A DNA stretch of 64,000 nt from Planctomycetes bacterium MalM25 (lineage in GTDB: Bacteria; Planctomycetota; Planctomycetia; Pirellulales; Lacipirellulaceae), in contig CP036424.1 of the NCBI GenBank assembly GCA_007745835.1, forward strand, positions 3,707,968-3,771,967. Reading direction: 5' to 3'. The notes under the pieces are model-generated. The model saw nothing but the letters and a program-made list of their open reading frames with translations. It was not told where the DNA came from and did no database searches. Positions 9,132-18,053 of the stretch are shown one piece after another; the stretch's first letter is position 1; every line of letters begins with the position of its first letter. The translations under genes were made by a program, and so were the position numbers.

Positions 9132-9566
9132 TCGCGAATCGACATCACGACCTACGACTGGGACCACCGCAACCGGCTGACGAGCGTGGTGACGTACGCG
9201 ACGCACGGCGCCGCGGAGACGAAGCGGGTCGAGCACACGTACGACGCGTTGGACCAGTGGATCGGCCGGGATGTGACCGAAAGCGGCACGGTCGACCGGA
9301 CCGTCTTCGTCTACCAGAACGGGCAGATCGTGCTGCAGTACGACTGGGACTTCCTGGAGGGCGCGCCGGTCTCCTCGCAGCGTGGCGACGTGAACGACCT
9401 GTCGCACCGCTACCCGTGGGGCCCGGGCGTCGACCAACTGCTGGCGGCCGAAGAGATCGGCTCGGGGGACGTCACCTGGGCGCTGACCGACCACCTGGGC
9501 ACCGTCCGTGACCTCGCCGACGCGACCGGGACCTCAACTGATCAATCAACGACGGTTTCTAACTGA
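9132..9566 (+). pseudogene. Rhs core fragment
   Basis: Clear Rhs/YD-repeat core sequence without the rest of the gene: TYDWDHRNRLTSV, HTYDALDQWIGRDV, VFVYQNGQIVLQYDWD, LSHRYPWGPGVDQLLA and WALTDHLGTVRDLAD. These match the last core segment that normally precedes the RxxDPxG-type boundary and toxin tip, but the frame ends soon after TDHLGTVRDLADATG. The open frame starts at 9009, yet Rhs-like residues appear only from about 9132. It is interpreted as the conserved 3' core left by recombination between Rhs loci or by deletion. GC content returns to the high local level here. Confidence 0.85.
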
Positions 9567-9944
9567 AGACTGGCCCATCATGGCCTGAATTTCTGGTCCC
9601 CACAGGGCAACCAATTGCTTGAATCGTTCAACTGCCGTCCTGTCGGCCCGACTTGTTCTAAACCCCGCCGAAGCAGAAGTTTCTTCTGCCTGGATGGGAT
9701 CGGTGGGGTGACGATTCCTCGAATCGTGGGACGGCACATCCCGCTTCCTATGCCGGGGCGGTGTTGGTCGACCGAGCCTGCTTGTTTGATCGAGCCAGAG
9801 AGAGCTGGTACCGGGCATCACACCCAGCTCGCTTCCGGGCTGCTGTGGCGACTGCCGGGCCATGCCCAAGCGAGTCGTATCGCCGCCCCGGGGGCGTCGA
9901 TCACGGCTTCGACAAGCAGGTGGTCCAGGCCCGCTCGTTGCCGC
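9567..9944 (+). other. Non-coding gap after the Rhs fragment
   Basis: No gene, RNA or clear repeat is visible. Short open frames on both strands (for example the minus-strand one at 9546-9869) have low-complexity, arginine- and proline-rich translations and no recognisable domain. It is probably decayed sequence between the Rhs remnant and the 3' end of the RTX gene. Confidence 0.6.
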
Positions 9945-12900
9945 CTAGCTCCCCGACGCCGGGGCGAGGAGGCCGTAGATATCGGGTACGGTTTGGGCGT
10001 CGTCCGGGGCGATCTCGCCGGCGATCGCGATGCCGAATTGGTCCGCCAGCTCGGCTTGGGTTAATCCGACATAAGCACTGGGCAACCGATCGACCGCTAC
10101 CGGGAAGGGGACGGCGTCGGCGTGCTGCTGATGGAAGAAGAGCCGGTGGTCTGTGTAGGGTCCGTATTGGAGACGGACGTCCATGCTGTAGAAGACCTGG
10201 TTCGGATTCCTGGCGTCGTTGTCCGTCTGGAAGTTCATCACGATGTCTTTAGGACTGGACGCGCCGGCGGCCCCGAACACCGGGTTCCCTGTCACGAGGA
10301 CTTGCAGCCCACCGCTGTCCGCCGGGTTGATCATGAGGCCCGCGTTCTTGCTGAGGTAGTATCCTCCCTCCACAACATTCGTCCCTTGAGTGGGGACCAC
10401 GATGCCACGCTTGTAGCCCTCGACACGCAGATTATTGAACGTGACGCTGCGGGTCTGTGCGTTGTTGTCGACGCCGTTCAAGGCGTCGAAAGCCGGGTCG
10501 ATCAACACCACCAAGTTGCGCAAGACCGTGTTCCTCGCGTAGGGCAGATCGACGCCCGTCTCGTTGTTCCAGAAGATCGAATGGCTCAAGAGACTCGTGG
10601 CGTTGTGCTGGGCCTCGCGGAGGTTGTATCTCACGGTGAGCCCTGCCTTCGAGGCGTAGCCGATATTGCCATTGAACTCCTTGATGGGGGCCGAGTTGGG
10701 CAGGATCGTCTCCTCGCCTCCCGCCAGGGACGAGTCTTCGAGGTTCTCGGCCAAGAAGACGATCTGCTGCCCGCCGACGCGCAGCCCCCGGGTGTAGTAC
10801 ATGAAGGCGCTGCCGGTGGACCCCGAAGCGATGTTGTTGGTGACGCTCACGCCGGGGCTCTGGAACCAGAACCCGTCGCCGTTGAAGCCGAAGTCCTGCG
10901 CGCCGAATCGCGAGTCGACGTCCGCGTCGGTCCCGGTGGTGTTCAGGGCTAAGTTGCCATCGAACACCCCGATCTCGTCCCCCGCTTCGGCGACGAAGGC
11001 GGCGCCGTTCACGCCGTATGCCACGTTGTCGGTGAATTCGATGTAGCTGCTGTGGTTGACGTATCCCCACCCCGGGCTGCCGTCGACCACGCTGCCGTGC
11101 ACGGTTGCCGGGGCGGTGTCTTCTTTGACGCCGTTGCGGTGGAAGTGGACGGCGTAGCGTGCGCGCGGGTTGTCGTCGGCGCTGCCAATCAGGTTCCAGT
11201 TTTCGTCAACTTCCGGGTCGGTGAGAGTGAAGCTCTTGTCGGTGCGCCCGAGGCCGTTGAAAGCCGTGTAGCTGATGTGGATGTCGCGATTGTGCATGAA
11301 CATCACGTGTCCACGCCGGCTATTGACCGTGGCGGCCGATTCGAGGACCACGTTGCGATCCAGGTTCGAGACATGCACCTCTAGCCCGGCCTCGAGCGGA
11401 ACGTGATCGTGCTCCAGGGGGGCGATGGTTATTTCGCCGCCGTTGATCGCGAGGATCTCTCGCAGCTCAGTCTGGCTGCCACCGGGGTCGGTTCCGGCGA
11501 TGGCGACGCGATCGCCAACCGCCCACCCGGTCGGGGCGTTCTCTAAACGCAGGGTCGTGTCGCCGGCGCGGAGCCCTCCGATGGCCGCCGCGAAGGGAGT
11601 GACGGCGGCCCCATGGAGACGAACCTGACCATGCGTGATCAACCCACGCCCCAGGGCGAAGGGATCGGCCACGCGATCGATCGGACCGTTGTCCGTGAAG
11701 AGTAGTTTGGCGGTGACGCCGCTCTGGACCGGTGTTTCCGCGGTTCCCATGTGCAGGGCGCCCATCTCGGTCACCACCACCGTATCGACCCTCAACTCCG
11801 AGTCGCGATCGGTGGCGAAGGACAGGGTGCCATCGACGCGGATGCTGTGCGGCTCCGCTTGGAGAACGGCGTCGATCGTGACTTGTGCGCCAAGCGGGAT
11901 CAGGACACGCGCCCCCGTCGTGGGAACTTGCGACCCTTCCCAAGTGTTGGGGTCCGACCAGGCTCCGCTGGTGACCGCCGTGTGGGTCACATCGGCGTAA
12001 CGGACCAGTTGCAACAGGCGGAAGTGCTCGCCGAGCTTTGACGGATCCCCGTGGTGAGCCAGCCGCGACTGAACCATCTCCGTCGACTTCGCGTCCGACA
12101 GGTGATCGATCGAATCGATTAGGGCATGCCCCTCCAGTGCGGGGGGATGGTGCAACAGGATCGCCTGCGAGTGGTGATGCGAGGCATGATGCATCCCCAT
12201 GTCGTGGTGCTCGTGCGAAACTCCAAGCGGGTTGTACGTGCCGTTGATCGCCGAAATGATGAACCAGTCCTGCCCGCTGCCGCCGACGAGCGTGTCGGCG
12301 ACCAGATCGGCGAAGACCGTCTCGTGCGGGATCAGGGTGATGTCCGCGTGGCTGGCTGACAGCTGGGCGACCCGTTCCTCGTAGCTCAGCCCCGAGTTCC
12401 ATCTCGCCAGGGCCTCACGCAGCGTTGCGAATTGGTCGTCGTAGGCGGTCGTCGAGCCGATCAGGATGTCTTCGCCTTCGGATCCCTCGAGCGTGTCGCC
12501 GCCACCACCGCCGATGGCGATGTCGTTTCCGTCTCCCGAGACCAGGCTGTCCGCGTCATCGCCACCGAGGAGGACGTCGGCCCCGCCATCGCCCTCCAGG
12601 CGGTCCTCTCCGGAGCCGCCCGACAGGGCGTCATTTCCCGCCCCGCCAAAGAGGCGGTCGTCGTCCGCCCCGCCGAGCAGGTCGTCGTTACCCGCGGCGC
12701 CGCTGATCCAGTCCCTGCCGGCGTCCCCGTACACGGTGTCGTCGCCGTCATCCCCGTAGAGGGTGTCGTCCCCGTCGCCCCCCTTCAGGAGATCGTTGTC
12801 GGCGTCGCCGTGCAGGACATCGTCGTCCTCGCCTCCGAACAGGACATCGTCGCCCCGCTGACCCTCCATACGATCCTGTCCGGATTCGCCGTACAGGAAA

Positions 12901-14642
12901 TCGTCGCCATCTCCGCCGAACAGGCGGTCGTCGTCCGCGCCCCCGTTGAGGTAATCCCCTCCAGCCTCGCCGTACAGCAAGTCTTCGCCCGATCGCCCAT
13001 ACATACGATCGCCCTCGGCGCCGCCGTAGAGCGTGTCGTTGTCGCGGCCCCCGTCGAGATGGTCAGCGCCGGCGTCTCCCAGCAGGCTGTCCTCGCCGTC
13101 GCCGCCCAGCAAGCTGTCGTTCCCTTCCCGACCTTCAAGGCGATCGACACCGTCCTCGCCGTTCAAGAAGTCGTCGCCGTCCCCACCGACCAAGAAGTCG
13201 TCGTCCGCGCCGCCGTTGACGTAGTCCGCGCCGGTTTCGCCGAACAGCTGATCCGCGCCGGATCGCCCGTACAGGAGATCGTCTTCGGCGCCGCCGTAGA
13301 GCGTGTCGTTGTCCCGGCCTCCGTCCAAACTGTCCTTGCCCGCGTCGCCAAAGAGGCTGTCCTCGCCGTCGCCACCCAGCAACGTGTCGTCGCCCTCGTG
13401 CCCGACGAGGCGGTCGTCTCCGTCCTCGCCGTTCAGGAAGTCGTCTTCGCTCCCTCCGAAGAGTTGATCGTTGTCATCGCCGCCATTGAGGTAGTCCTCT
13501 CCCTGCTCGCCGTACAACTGATCCGCGCCCGAGCGCCCGTACAGGCGATCGTCGTCGGCGCCGCCGTAGAGCGTGTCCTTGTCGCGGCCACCGTCCAGGT
13601 GATCCACGCCCGCGTCGCCCAAGAGAGTGTCTTCGCCATCCCCCCCCAGCAAGGTGTCATTACCGTCGCGGCCCTCCAGGCGGTCGGCGCCTTCAGCGCC
13701 GTTCAAGAAGTCATCGCCAACCCCTCCCAATAGGCGGTCGTTTTCCGAGCCCCCGTTGAGATAGTCCTCGCCCGCTTCGCCGAACAGTTGATCCGCGCCC
13801 GAACGGCCGTAGAGGACATCGTCGTCGGCGCCTCCATAGAGCGTGTCGGTATCGCGGCCCCCGTCCAGTTGATCTTCGCCCGCCTCGCCAAAGAGCGTGT
13901 CCTCGCCGTCGCCACCCAGCAGCGTGTCGTTGCCGTTGTGGCCGATGAGTCGGTCGTCGCCGGCCTCGCCGTTCAAGAAGTCATTCTCGCTCCCACCGAG
14001 CAGGATATCTTCGCCGTCGCCGCCGTTGAGATAGTCTTCTCCCGCGTTGCCATCGAGGCGGTCGTTGCCGGCCTCGCCGTAGAGTTGGTCGTCGCCGAGG
14101 TCGCCGTACAGCAGATCATCGTCGTCTCCTCCCTCGAGACGGTCCGCCCCCTCTTCGCCAAGGAGGCTGTCTTCGCCCCCGCCACCCAGCAGCGTGTCGT
14201 CCCCCTCACGGCCCTCCAGGCGGTCGTTGCCGGAGCCTCCGCTGAGGCGGTCCGCGGCGGTCCCGCCCACGAGCGTGTCGTTGCCCGCGCCCCCCTCGGC
14301 GAAGGTCGCGATGTCCGTCCGGTTGATCAGCTGGTCATCGCCGCCGTTGCCGACCAGGTGCACCGAGGTGATCGAACCCTGGGGGAATGTGCTTGTGAGC
14401 CTTTCGTCTTGCTCGTACTGCTGGACAACAATCGTCGAGTCTTCAGGCGACTTCGACACCACGACCGTGTCGTCCAAGTCGCCTCCTGTGACGACCAACC
14501 TCCCTTCCGCCGCGATCAAGATGGGGGGGGTGATCGACAAAACCCGACGGTCTTCCAACCGCTGCAGGCGTGACAGTCTTCTCGCATCGAACCGCTGGCG
14601 TGCGGTGGGGGCGTTCCGGTCGTTCTTCTTGAACGTCGACAT
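9945..14642 (-). CDS. Giant RTX / G8 / beta-helix surface protein
   Basis: A 1565-aa protein. Residues about 21-36 hold the planctomycete N-terminal LEPR-XLL-like motif (RRLSRLQRLEDRRVLS) seen on many large exported proteins. Residues about 113-800 are RTX-type calcium-binding nonapeptides (LxGGxGxDx), highly regular between 187 and 546. A His-rich linker (about 810-865) follows. A G8 domain starts near 890 (SGAWSDPNTWEGSQVP), and a right-handed beta-helix of the type found with G8 domains spans about 1040-1500. There is no RTX type I secretion signal or PEP-CTERM that I can recognise. It is probably secreted or surface-bound and calcium-stabilised; the beta-helix suggests polysaccharide binding or processing, which is inference. 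No exporter is adjacent. Confidence 0.88.
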   Translation of the reverse strand: MSTFKKNDRNAPTARQRFDARRLSRLQRLEDRRVLSITPPILIAAEGRLVVTGGDLDDTVVVSKSPEDSTIVVQQYEQDERLTSTFPQGSITSVHLVGNGGDDQLINRTDIATFAEGGAGNDTLVGGTAADRLSGGSGNDRLEGREGDDTLLGGGGEDSLLGEEGADRLEGGDDDDLLYGDLGDDQLYGEAGNDRLDGNAGEDYLNGGDGEDILLGGSENDFLNGEAGDDRLIGHNGNDTLLGGDGEDTLFGEAGEDQLDGGRDTDTLYGGADDDVLYGRSGADQLFGEAGEDYLNGGSENDRLLGGVGDDFLNGAEGADRLEGRDGNDTLLGGDGEDTLLGDAGVDHLDGGRDKDTLYGGADDDRLYGRSGADQLYGEQGEDYLNGGDDNDQLFGGSEDDFLNGEDGDDRLVGHEGDDTLLGGDGEDSLFGDAGKDSLDGGRDNDTLYGGAEDDLLYGRSGADQLFGETGADYVNGGADDDFLVGGDGDDFLNGEDGVDRLEGREGNDSLLGGDGEDSLLGDAGADHLDGGRDNDTLYGGAEGDRMYGRSGEDLLYGEAGGDYLNGGADDDRLFGGDGDDFLYGESGQDRMEGQRGDDVLFGGEDDDVLHGDADNDLLKGGDGDDTLYGDDGDDTVYGDAGRDWISGAAGNDDLLGGADDDRLFGGAGNDALSGGSGEDRLEGDGGADVLLGGDDADSLVSGDGNDIAIGGGGGDTLEGSEGEDILIGSTTAYDDQFATLREALARWNSGLSYEERVAQLSASHADITLIPHETVFADLVADTLVGGSGQDWFIISAINGTYNPLGVSHEHHDMGMHHASHHHSQAILLHHPPALEGHALIDSIDHLSDAKSTEMVQSRLAHHGDPSKLGEHFRLLQLVRYADVTHTAVTSGAWSDPNTWEGSQVPTTGARVLIPLGAQVTIDAVLQAEPHSIRVDGTLSFATDRDSELRVDTVVVTEMGALHMGTAETPVQSGVTAKLLFTDNGPIDRVADPFALGRGLITHGQVRLHGAAVTPFAAAIGGLRAGDTTLRLENAPTGWAVGDRVAIAGTDPGGSQTELREILAINGGEITIAPLEHDHVPLEAGLEVHVSNLDRNVVLESAATVNSRRGHVMFMHNRDIHISYTAFNGLGRTDKSFTLTDPEVDENWNLIGSADDNPRARYAVHFHRNGVKEDTAPATVHGSVVDGSPGWGYVNHSSYIEFTDNVAYGVNGAAFVAEAGDEIGVFDGNLALNTTGTDADVDSRFGAQDFGFNGDGFWFQSPGVSVTNNIASGSTGSAFMYYTRGLRVGGQQIVFLAENLEDSSLAGGEETILPNSAPIKEFNGNIGYASKAGLTVRYNLREAQHNATSLLSHSIFWNNETGVDLPYARNTVLRNLVVLIDPAFDALNGVDNNAQTRSVTFNNLRVEGYKRGIVVPTQGTNVVEGGYYLSKNAGLMINPADSGGLQVLVTGNPVFGAAGASSPKDIVMNFQTDNDARNPNQVFYSMDVRLQYGPYTDHRLFFHQQHADAVPFPVAVDRLPSAYVGLTQAELADQFGIAIAGEIAPDDAQTVPDIYGLLAPASGS
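13005..14084 (-). repeat. Coding super-repeat: four 90-residue units of ten RTX nonapeptides
   Basis: Within the RTX protein, residues 187-546 form four exact 90-residue (270-bp) units, each of ten nonapeptides in the same order. LYGRSGADQ recurs at residues 277, 367 and 457, with MYGRSGEDL at 547. Units 1 and 3 share DDRLxGH and LFG, while units 2 and 4 share DRLEGR and LLGDAGxDHLDGG, so a 180-residue period overlies the 90-residue one. This suggests duplication first of a 90-residue and then of a 180-residue block. Confidence 0.9.
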
Positions 14643-15232
14643 CGACGAAACCTCGTGGCTCTCTGTTCAACGAAGGATGCGGCGCGTGTTCCGAGACCAC
14701 GCCGACGCCCAGGATGCTATCTCACAGCGCGAATCCAACGAGAACCACCAAGCCATCTCAGTCACGGCACGCCTGCAAGCCACTCGACTCAGAACTGAAC
14801 TCCTCAAGCCATAGTCCGAGCGTCGCTCGAAGCATGCCTTGATGGCCATCCTCATTCACGATCAGCAGAAAAGGGACGCAGCCAAGCTGCCCAAGGATTC
14901 AACCAAAAGTCCCTCGCTTCGAAAATGGCATTCTGCGGTATTTGCATGCAATAAAACCGAATAGGGGCCCTGCGAGGGGGGCGTGGCGGCGATCCGCTTC
15001 GGCTTACCGACGCAAGAAACAGAATGCGAACCGGCTCGCCGGCGCACCCGCCCTCCAAGACGCCAACTGGCGCTGGGTTCCCACGACGCCCTCCTTCGAT
15101 CGAATCAAGTTGCGCCTTCCGATGGCAGACCAACGATATTGCGATACCGAGCCCGCTTTCCCCCGCGACTGAGCGATGCTCAAGACGGAGTCAGCGCAGA
15201 TTGGGAGCCCGCTTGGGTCCGCTAGAGTGCGA
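14643..15232 (+). other. Intergenic region upstream of the RTX gene
   Basis: About 590 bp with no supportable gene on either strand; the short open frames present are arginine-rich, low-complexity readings. It should contain the promoter of the minus-strand RTX gene near 14643-14900, but no convincing -35/-10 pair or operator was recognised. It runs directly into the inverted-repeat element at 15233. Confidence 0.6.
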
Positions 15233-15412
15233 GGACATTCAAAACGGCGAAGCCGCCATCTTTCCCCCCTCCCTCCGCTTGCGGGGGAGGCCGCCTTTCA
15301 GAAACCCTGCGGGGAGGGGGCAGAAACCGGGGACCCGATTCACCTCCTCCCCCAACCCCTCCTCCTAAAGCAGGAGGGGGATTCGAAACGGCTTCGCCGC
15401 TTTCGAATGTCC
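15233..15412. repeat. MITE/REP-like inverted-repeat element, 180 bp
   Basis: The outer arms are near-perfect inverted repeats: 15233-15255 against 15389-15412, both reading GGACATTC, an A-rich spacer, then CGGCGAAGCCG from outside inward. The right side also folds into its own hairpin (15381-15408, ATTCGAAA/TTTCGAAT flanking CGGC-TTC-GCCG). The interior is strongly purine/pyrimidine biased, with CCTCCC and GGAGGGG blocks that can pair. There is no coding capacity. It resembles non-autonomous intergenic repeat elements; copy number elsewhere cannot be judged here. Confidence 0.65.
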
Positions 15413-15622
15413 ACGCTCCCTAGAGCTACCGAACGAACGCAGATGCGTCACCCTTCGTGAGCTGCCGGTTCATTTTCATTCGAGGCCTCGGAGTCCAAAC
15501 CACCGTAGGCGCCTGACGAGGCTGCCCGGCACAAGGCGCGAGCGGCTAGCTTCGCCGAGGAATCCGCACTACCGTCTTGTTCGGTTCCCCGGGCGTCCCG
15601 TCACCGTGTCTTAACACCGCTT

Positions 15623-17143
15623 ATGAAGCAGCACACCGTTCGCGTTTACCCGTCGGCCGAGCCGCTGCCGAAGACCGACCAGCTCGCCTGGAAGCTCGCC
15701 GAGGTGGCGACCGCCGAGGCGCCGATCGACCCGGCCGCGGTCGAGATGGTCGCCAACCGCGTCATCGACAACGCGGGCGTAGCGCTGGGCGCGATCAACC
15801 GCGGCCCCGTGGTGGCGGCGCGCGAGCAAGCGCTAGCCCATCCCCGCGTCGATCCTCAGAGGGGGGGCGCGGCGTTGTTCGGGGTCGATTGCGACCGCCG
15901 GTTCGACGCGGAGTGGGCCGCCTGGGCGAACGGCGTCGCCGTGCGCGAGCTCGACATGCACGACACCTTCCTGGCGGCGGATTACTCGCACCCCGGCGAC
16001 AACCTGCCGCCGCTGATCGCGGTCGCGCAGCAGTGCGGCCGGTCGGGCGCGGAGCTCGTCCGCGGTGCGCTGGCGGCCTACGAGATCCAGATCTCGCTGG
16101 TGCGCGGCATCTGCCTGCACGAGCACAAGAAGGACCACATCGCGCACCTCGGCCCCGCCCAGGCGGGCGGGCTCGGGGCGATGCTGGGGCTGCCGACCGA
16201 GACCGTGTACCAAGCGATCCAGCACGCGGTGCACGTCACGTTCGCGACGCGGCAGTCGCGCAAGGGGGAGATCTCCAGCTGGAAGGCGTACGCCCCGGCC
16301 CACGCGGGTAAGCTCGCCGTCGAGGCGGTCGATCGCGCCATGCGGGGCGAGCGCGCCCCCTCGCCGATCTACGAGGGCGAAGATAGCGTCATCGCCTACA
16401 TGCTCGGCGGCAAAGAGGCCTCGTACACCGTCGGACTGCCCGACGCCGACGAGCCCCGCCGGGCGATCCTCGACTCGTACACCAAAGAGCACTCGGCCGA
16501 GTACCAATCGCAGGCGCTGATCGACCTGGCGTTCCGCATGCGGGAGCAGATCACCGATTGGGACGCGGTCGAGCGGATCACCATCCACACGAGCCACCAC
16601 ACGCACTACGTGATCGGCACGGGGGCGAACGACCCGCAGAAGAGTGACCCGAGCGCCAGCCGCGAAACGCTCGACCACAGCATCATGTACCTGCTCGCGG
16701 TCGCGCTGCAGGACGGCGCGTGGCACCACGTCCGCAGCTACCTGCCCGAACGGGCCTCGCGTCCCGACACGGTCCGCCTGTGGCGCAAGATCGTCACGGT
16801 CGAAGATCCCGCGTGGACCGAGCGCTACCACGACCCCGACCCGGCGAAGCGGGCGTTCGGGGGGCGTGTGGTGATCGAACTCGCCGACGGCTCGCGGATC
16901 GAGGACGAGCTCGGCGTCGCCAACGCCCACCCGGCCGGCGCCAAGCCGTTCGCCCGCGCGGGCTACGTCGGCAAGTTCGACGCGCTGACCGAGGGGCTCG
17001 TGCCCCCCGAAGAGCGGGCGCGGTTCTTCGGCCTCTGCGAACGGCTCCCGGAGCTCTCGATCGACGAGGTGCGGCGTCTCAACGTGGTGCTTCCCGAGTC
17101 AGCCGTGGAATCGACCGAGCGCAACTCCAAGGGGATCTTCTGA
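15623..17143 (+). CDS. prpD: 2-methylcitrate dehydratase, MmgE/PrpD family
   Basis: A 506-aa MmgE/PrpD-family enzyme that dehydrates 2-methylcitrate to 2-methyl-cis-aconitate in propionate catabolism. Family stretches visible are [63 protein letters not shown] and [17 protein letters not shown]. The length is usual for PrpD. The stop overlaps the start of prpB (TGATG), and prpC follows, so D-B-C is one operon. No signal peptide, so cytosolic. No prpE, prpR or acnD is next to it. The assignment is strong because all three pathway genes are together. Confidence 0.94.
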   Translation: MKQHTVRVYPSAEPLPKTDQLAWKLAEVATAEAPIDPAAVEMVANRVIDNAGVALGAINRGPVVAAREQALAHPRVDPQRGGAALFGVDCDRRFDAEWAAWANGVAVRELDMHDTFLAADYSHPGDNLPPLIAVAQQCGRSGAELVRGALAAYEIQISLVRGICLHEHKKDHIAHLGPAQAGGLGAMLGLPTETVYQAIQHAVHVTFATRQSRKGEISSWKAYAPAHAGKLAVEAVDRAMRGERAPSPIYEGEDSVIAYMLGGKEASYTVGLPDADEPRRAILDSYTKEHSAEYQSQALIDLAFRMREQITDWDAVERITIHTSHHTHYVIGTGANDPQKSDPSASRETLDHSIMYLLAVALQDGAWHHVRSYLPERASRPDTVRLWRKIVTVEDPAWTERYHDPDPAKRAFGGRVVIELADGSRIEDELGVANAHPAGAKPFARAGYVGKFDALTEGLVPPEERARFFGLCERLPELSIDEVRRLNVVLPESAVESTERNSKGIF

Positions 17144-18036
17144 TGCTCTCCTCTCGCAAACCGGCCGCTGAAAAACGCAAGCTGTTGCGCGACGCCCTAC
17201 GGAGCGGCAACCTGCTGCGGGCGCCCGGCGCGTTCTCGCCGCTCGTGGCGATGCTGGTCGAGCGCCTCGGTTTCGAGGCCGCCTACGTTTCGGGCGGGGC
17301 CCTCTCGGCCAACCTGGGGCTGCCGGACGTGGGGCTGACGACCCTCCCCGAAGTCGCTGCCCAGGCGGGGGCGGTCGCCCGCGCCACGCCGCTGCCGACG
17401 ATCGCCGACGCGGACACCGGGTTCGGCGAGGCGGTCAACGTGGCCCGCACGATCGAGAGCTTCGAGCACGCCGGCCTGGCCGGTTGCCACCTCGAGGATC
17501 AAACGATGCCCAAGCGGTGCGGGCACCTCGATAAGAAGCAACTCGTTCCCGCGGAGGAGATGGCCCGCAAGATCAAGGCGGCCGCCGACGCGAAGTCCGA
17601 CCCGAACTTCCTGCTGATCGCCCGCACCGACGCCCGCGGCGTCGAGGGGCTCGACGCGGCCATCGATCGGGCCAAGCGTTACCTCGACGCCGGCGCCGAG
17701 ATGATCTTCCCCGAGGCGCTGGCCGACGAGTCGGAGTTCGCCGCGTTCCGCGAGGCGATCGACGCGCCGCTGCTGGCCAACATGACCGAGTTCGGCAAGT
17801 CCCAACTGCTCGACACCGAGACGCTCCAGCGGGTCGGCTTCAATCTGGTGATCTACCCCGTCACGACTCTGCGGCTAGCCATGAAGGCGATCGAGGACGG
17901 ACTCCGCCAGATCGCCGCGGATGGCACGCAGCAGGGCGTCGTCGGCGACATGCAGACCCGCCAGGAGCTGTACGACCTGCTCCGCTACGAGGAGTACGCC
18001 AAGTTCGACGCGGACCTCTTCAATTTCAAACTCTGA
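17143..18036 (+). CDS. prpB: Methylisocitrate lyase
   Basis: A 297-aa member of the isocitrate lyase/PEP mutase superfamily, splitting 2-methylisocitrate into pyruvate and succinate. The catalytic loop PKRCGH is present with Cys at residue 126, preceded by GCHLEDQ, and the Mg-binding DADTGFG follows the family pattern. The ATG at 17143 overlaps the prpD stop by one base (TGATG), indicating translational coupling; the same frame is open further upstream but only as a shadow of prpD. The length is normal for PrpB. Confidence 0.95.
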   Translation: MLSSRKPAAEKRKLLRDALRSGNLLRAPGAFSPLVAMLVERLGFEAAYVSGGALSANLGLPDVGLTTLPEVAAQAGAVARATPLPTIADADTGFGEAVNVARTIESFEHAGLAGCHLEDQTMPKRCGHLDKKQLVPAEEMARKIKAAADAKSDPNFLLIARTDARGVEGLDAAIDRAKRYLDAGAEMIFPEALADESEFAAFREAIDAPLLANMTEFGKSQLLDTETLQRVGFNLVIYPVTTLRLAMKAIEDGLRQIAADGTQQGVVGDMQTRQELYDLLRYEEYAKFDADLFNFKL

Positions 18037-18053
18037 CCACCGGATTCACGTTG

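Noticed and set aside
9546-9869. 107-codon minus-strand frame in the gap after the Rhs fragment
   Set aside because: Low-complexity Arg/Pro/Ser-rich translation with no domain or credible start.
12432-13733. 433-codon open frame on the plus strand
   Set aside because: It is the antisense of the RTX repeats; the repeating GxD codons keep the opposite frame open, giving a Val/Ala-rich repetitive translation with no domain.
12453-14306. Regular 27-bp periodicity that could suggest a CRISPR array
   Set aside because: The period is continuous coding sequence for RTX nonapeptides with no unique spacers and no cas genes nearby.
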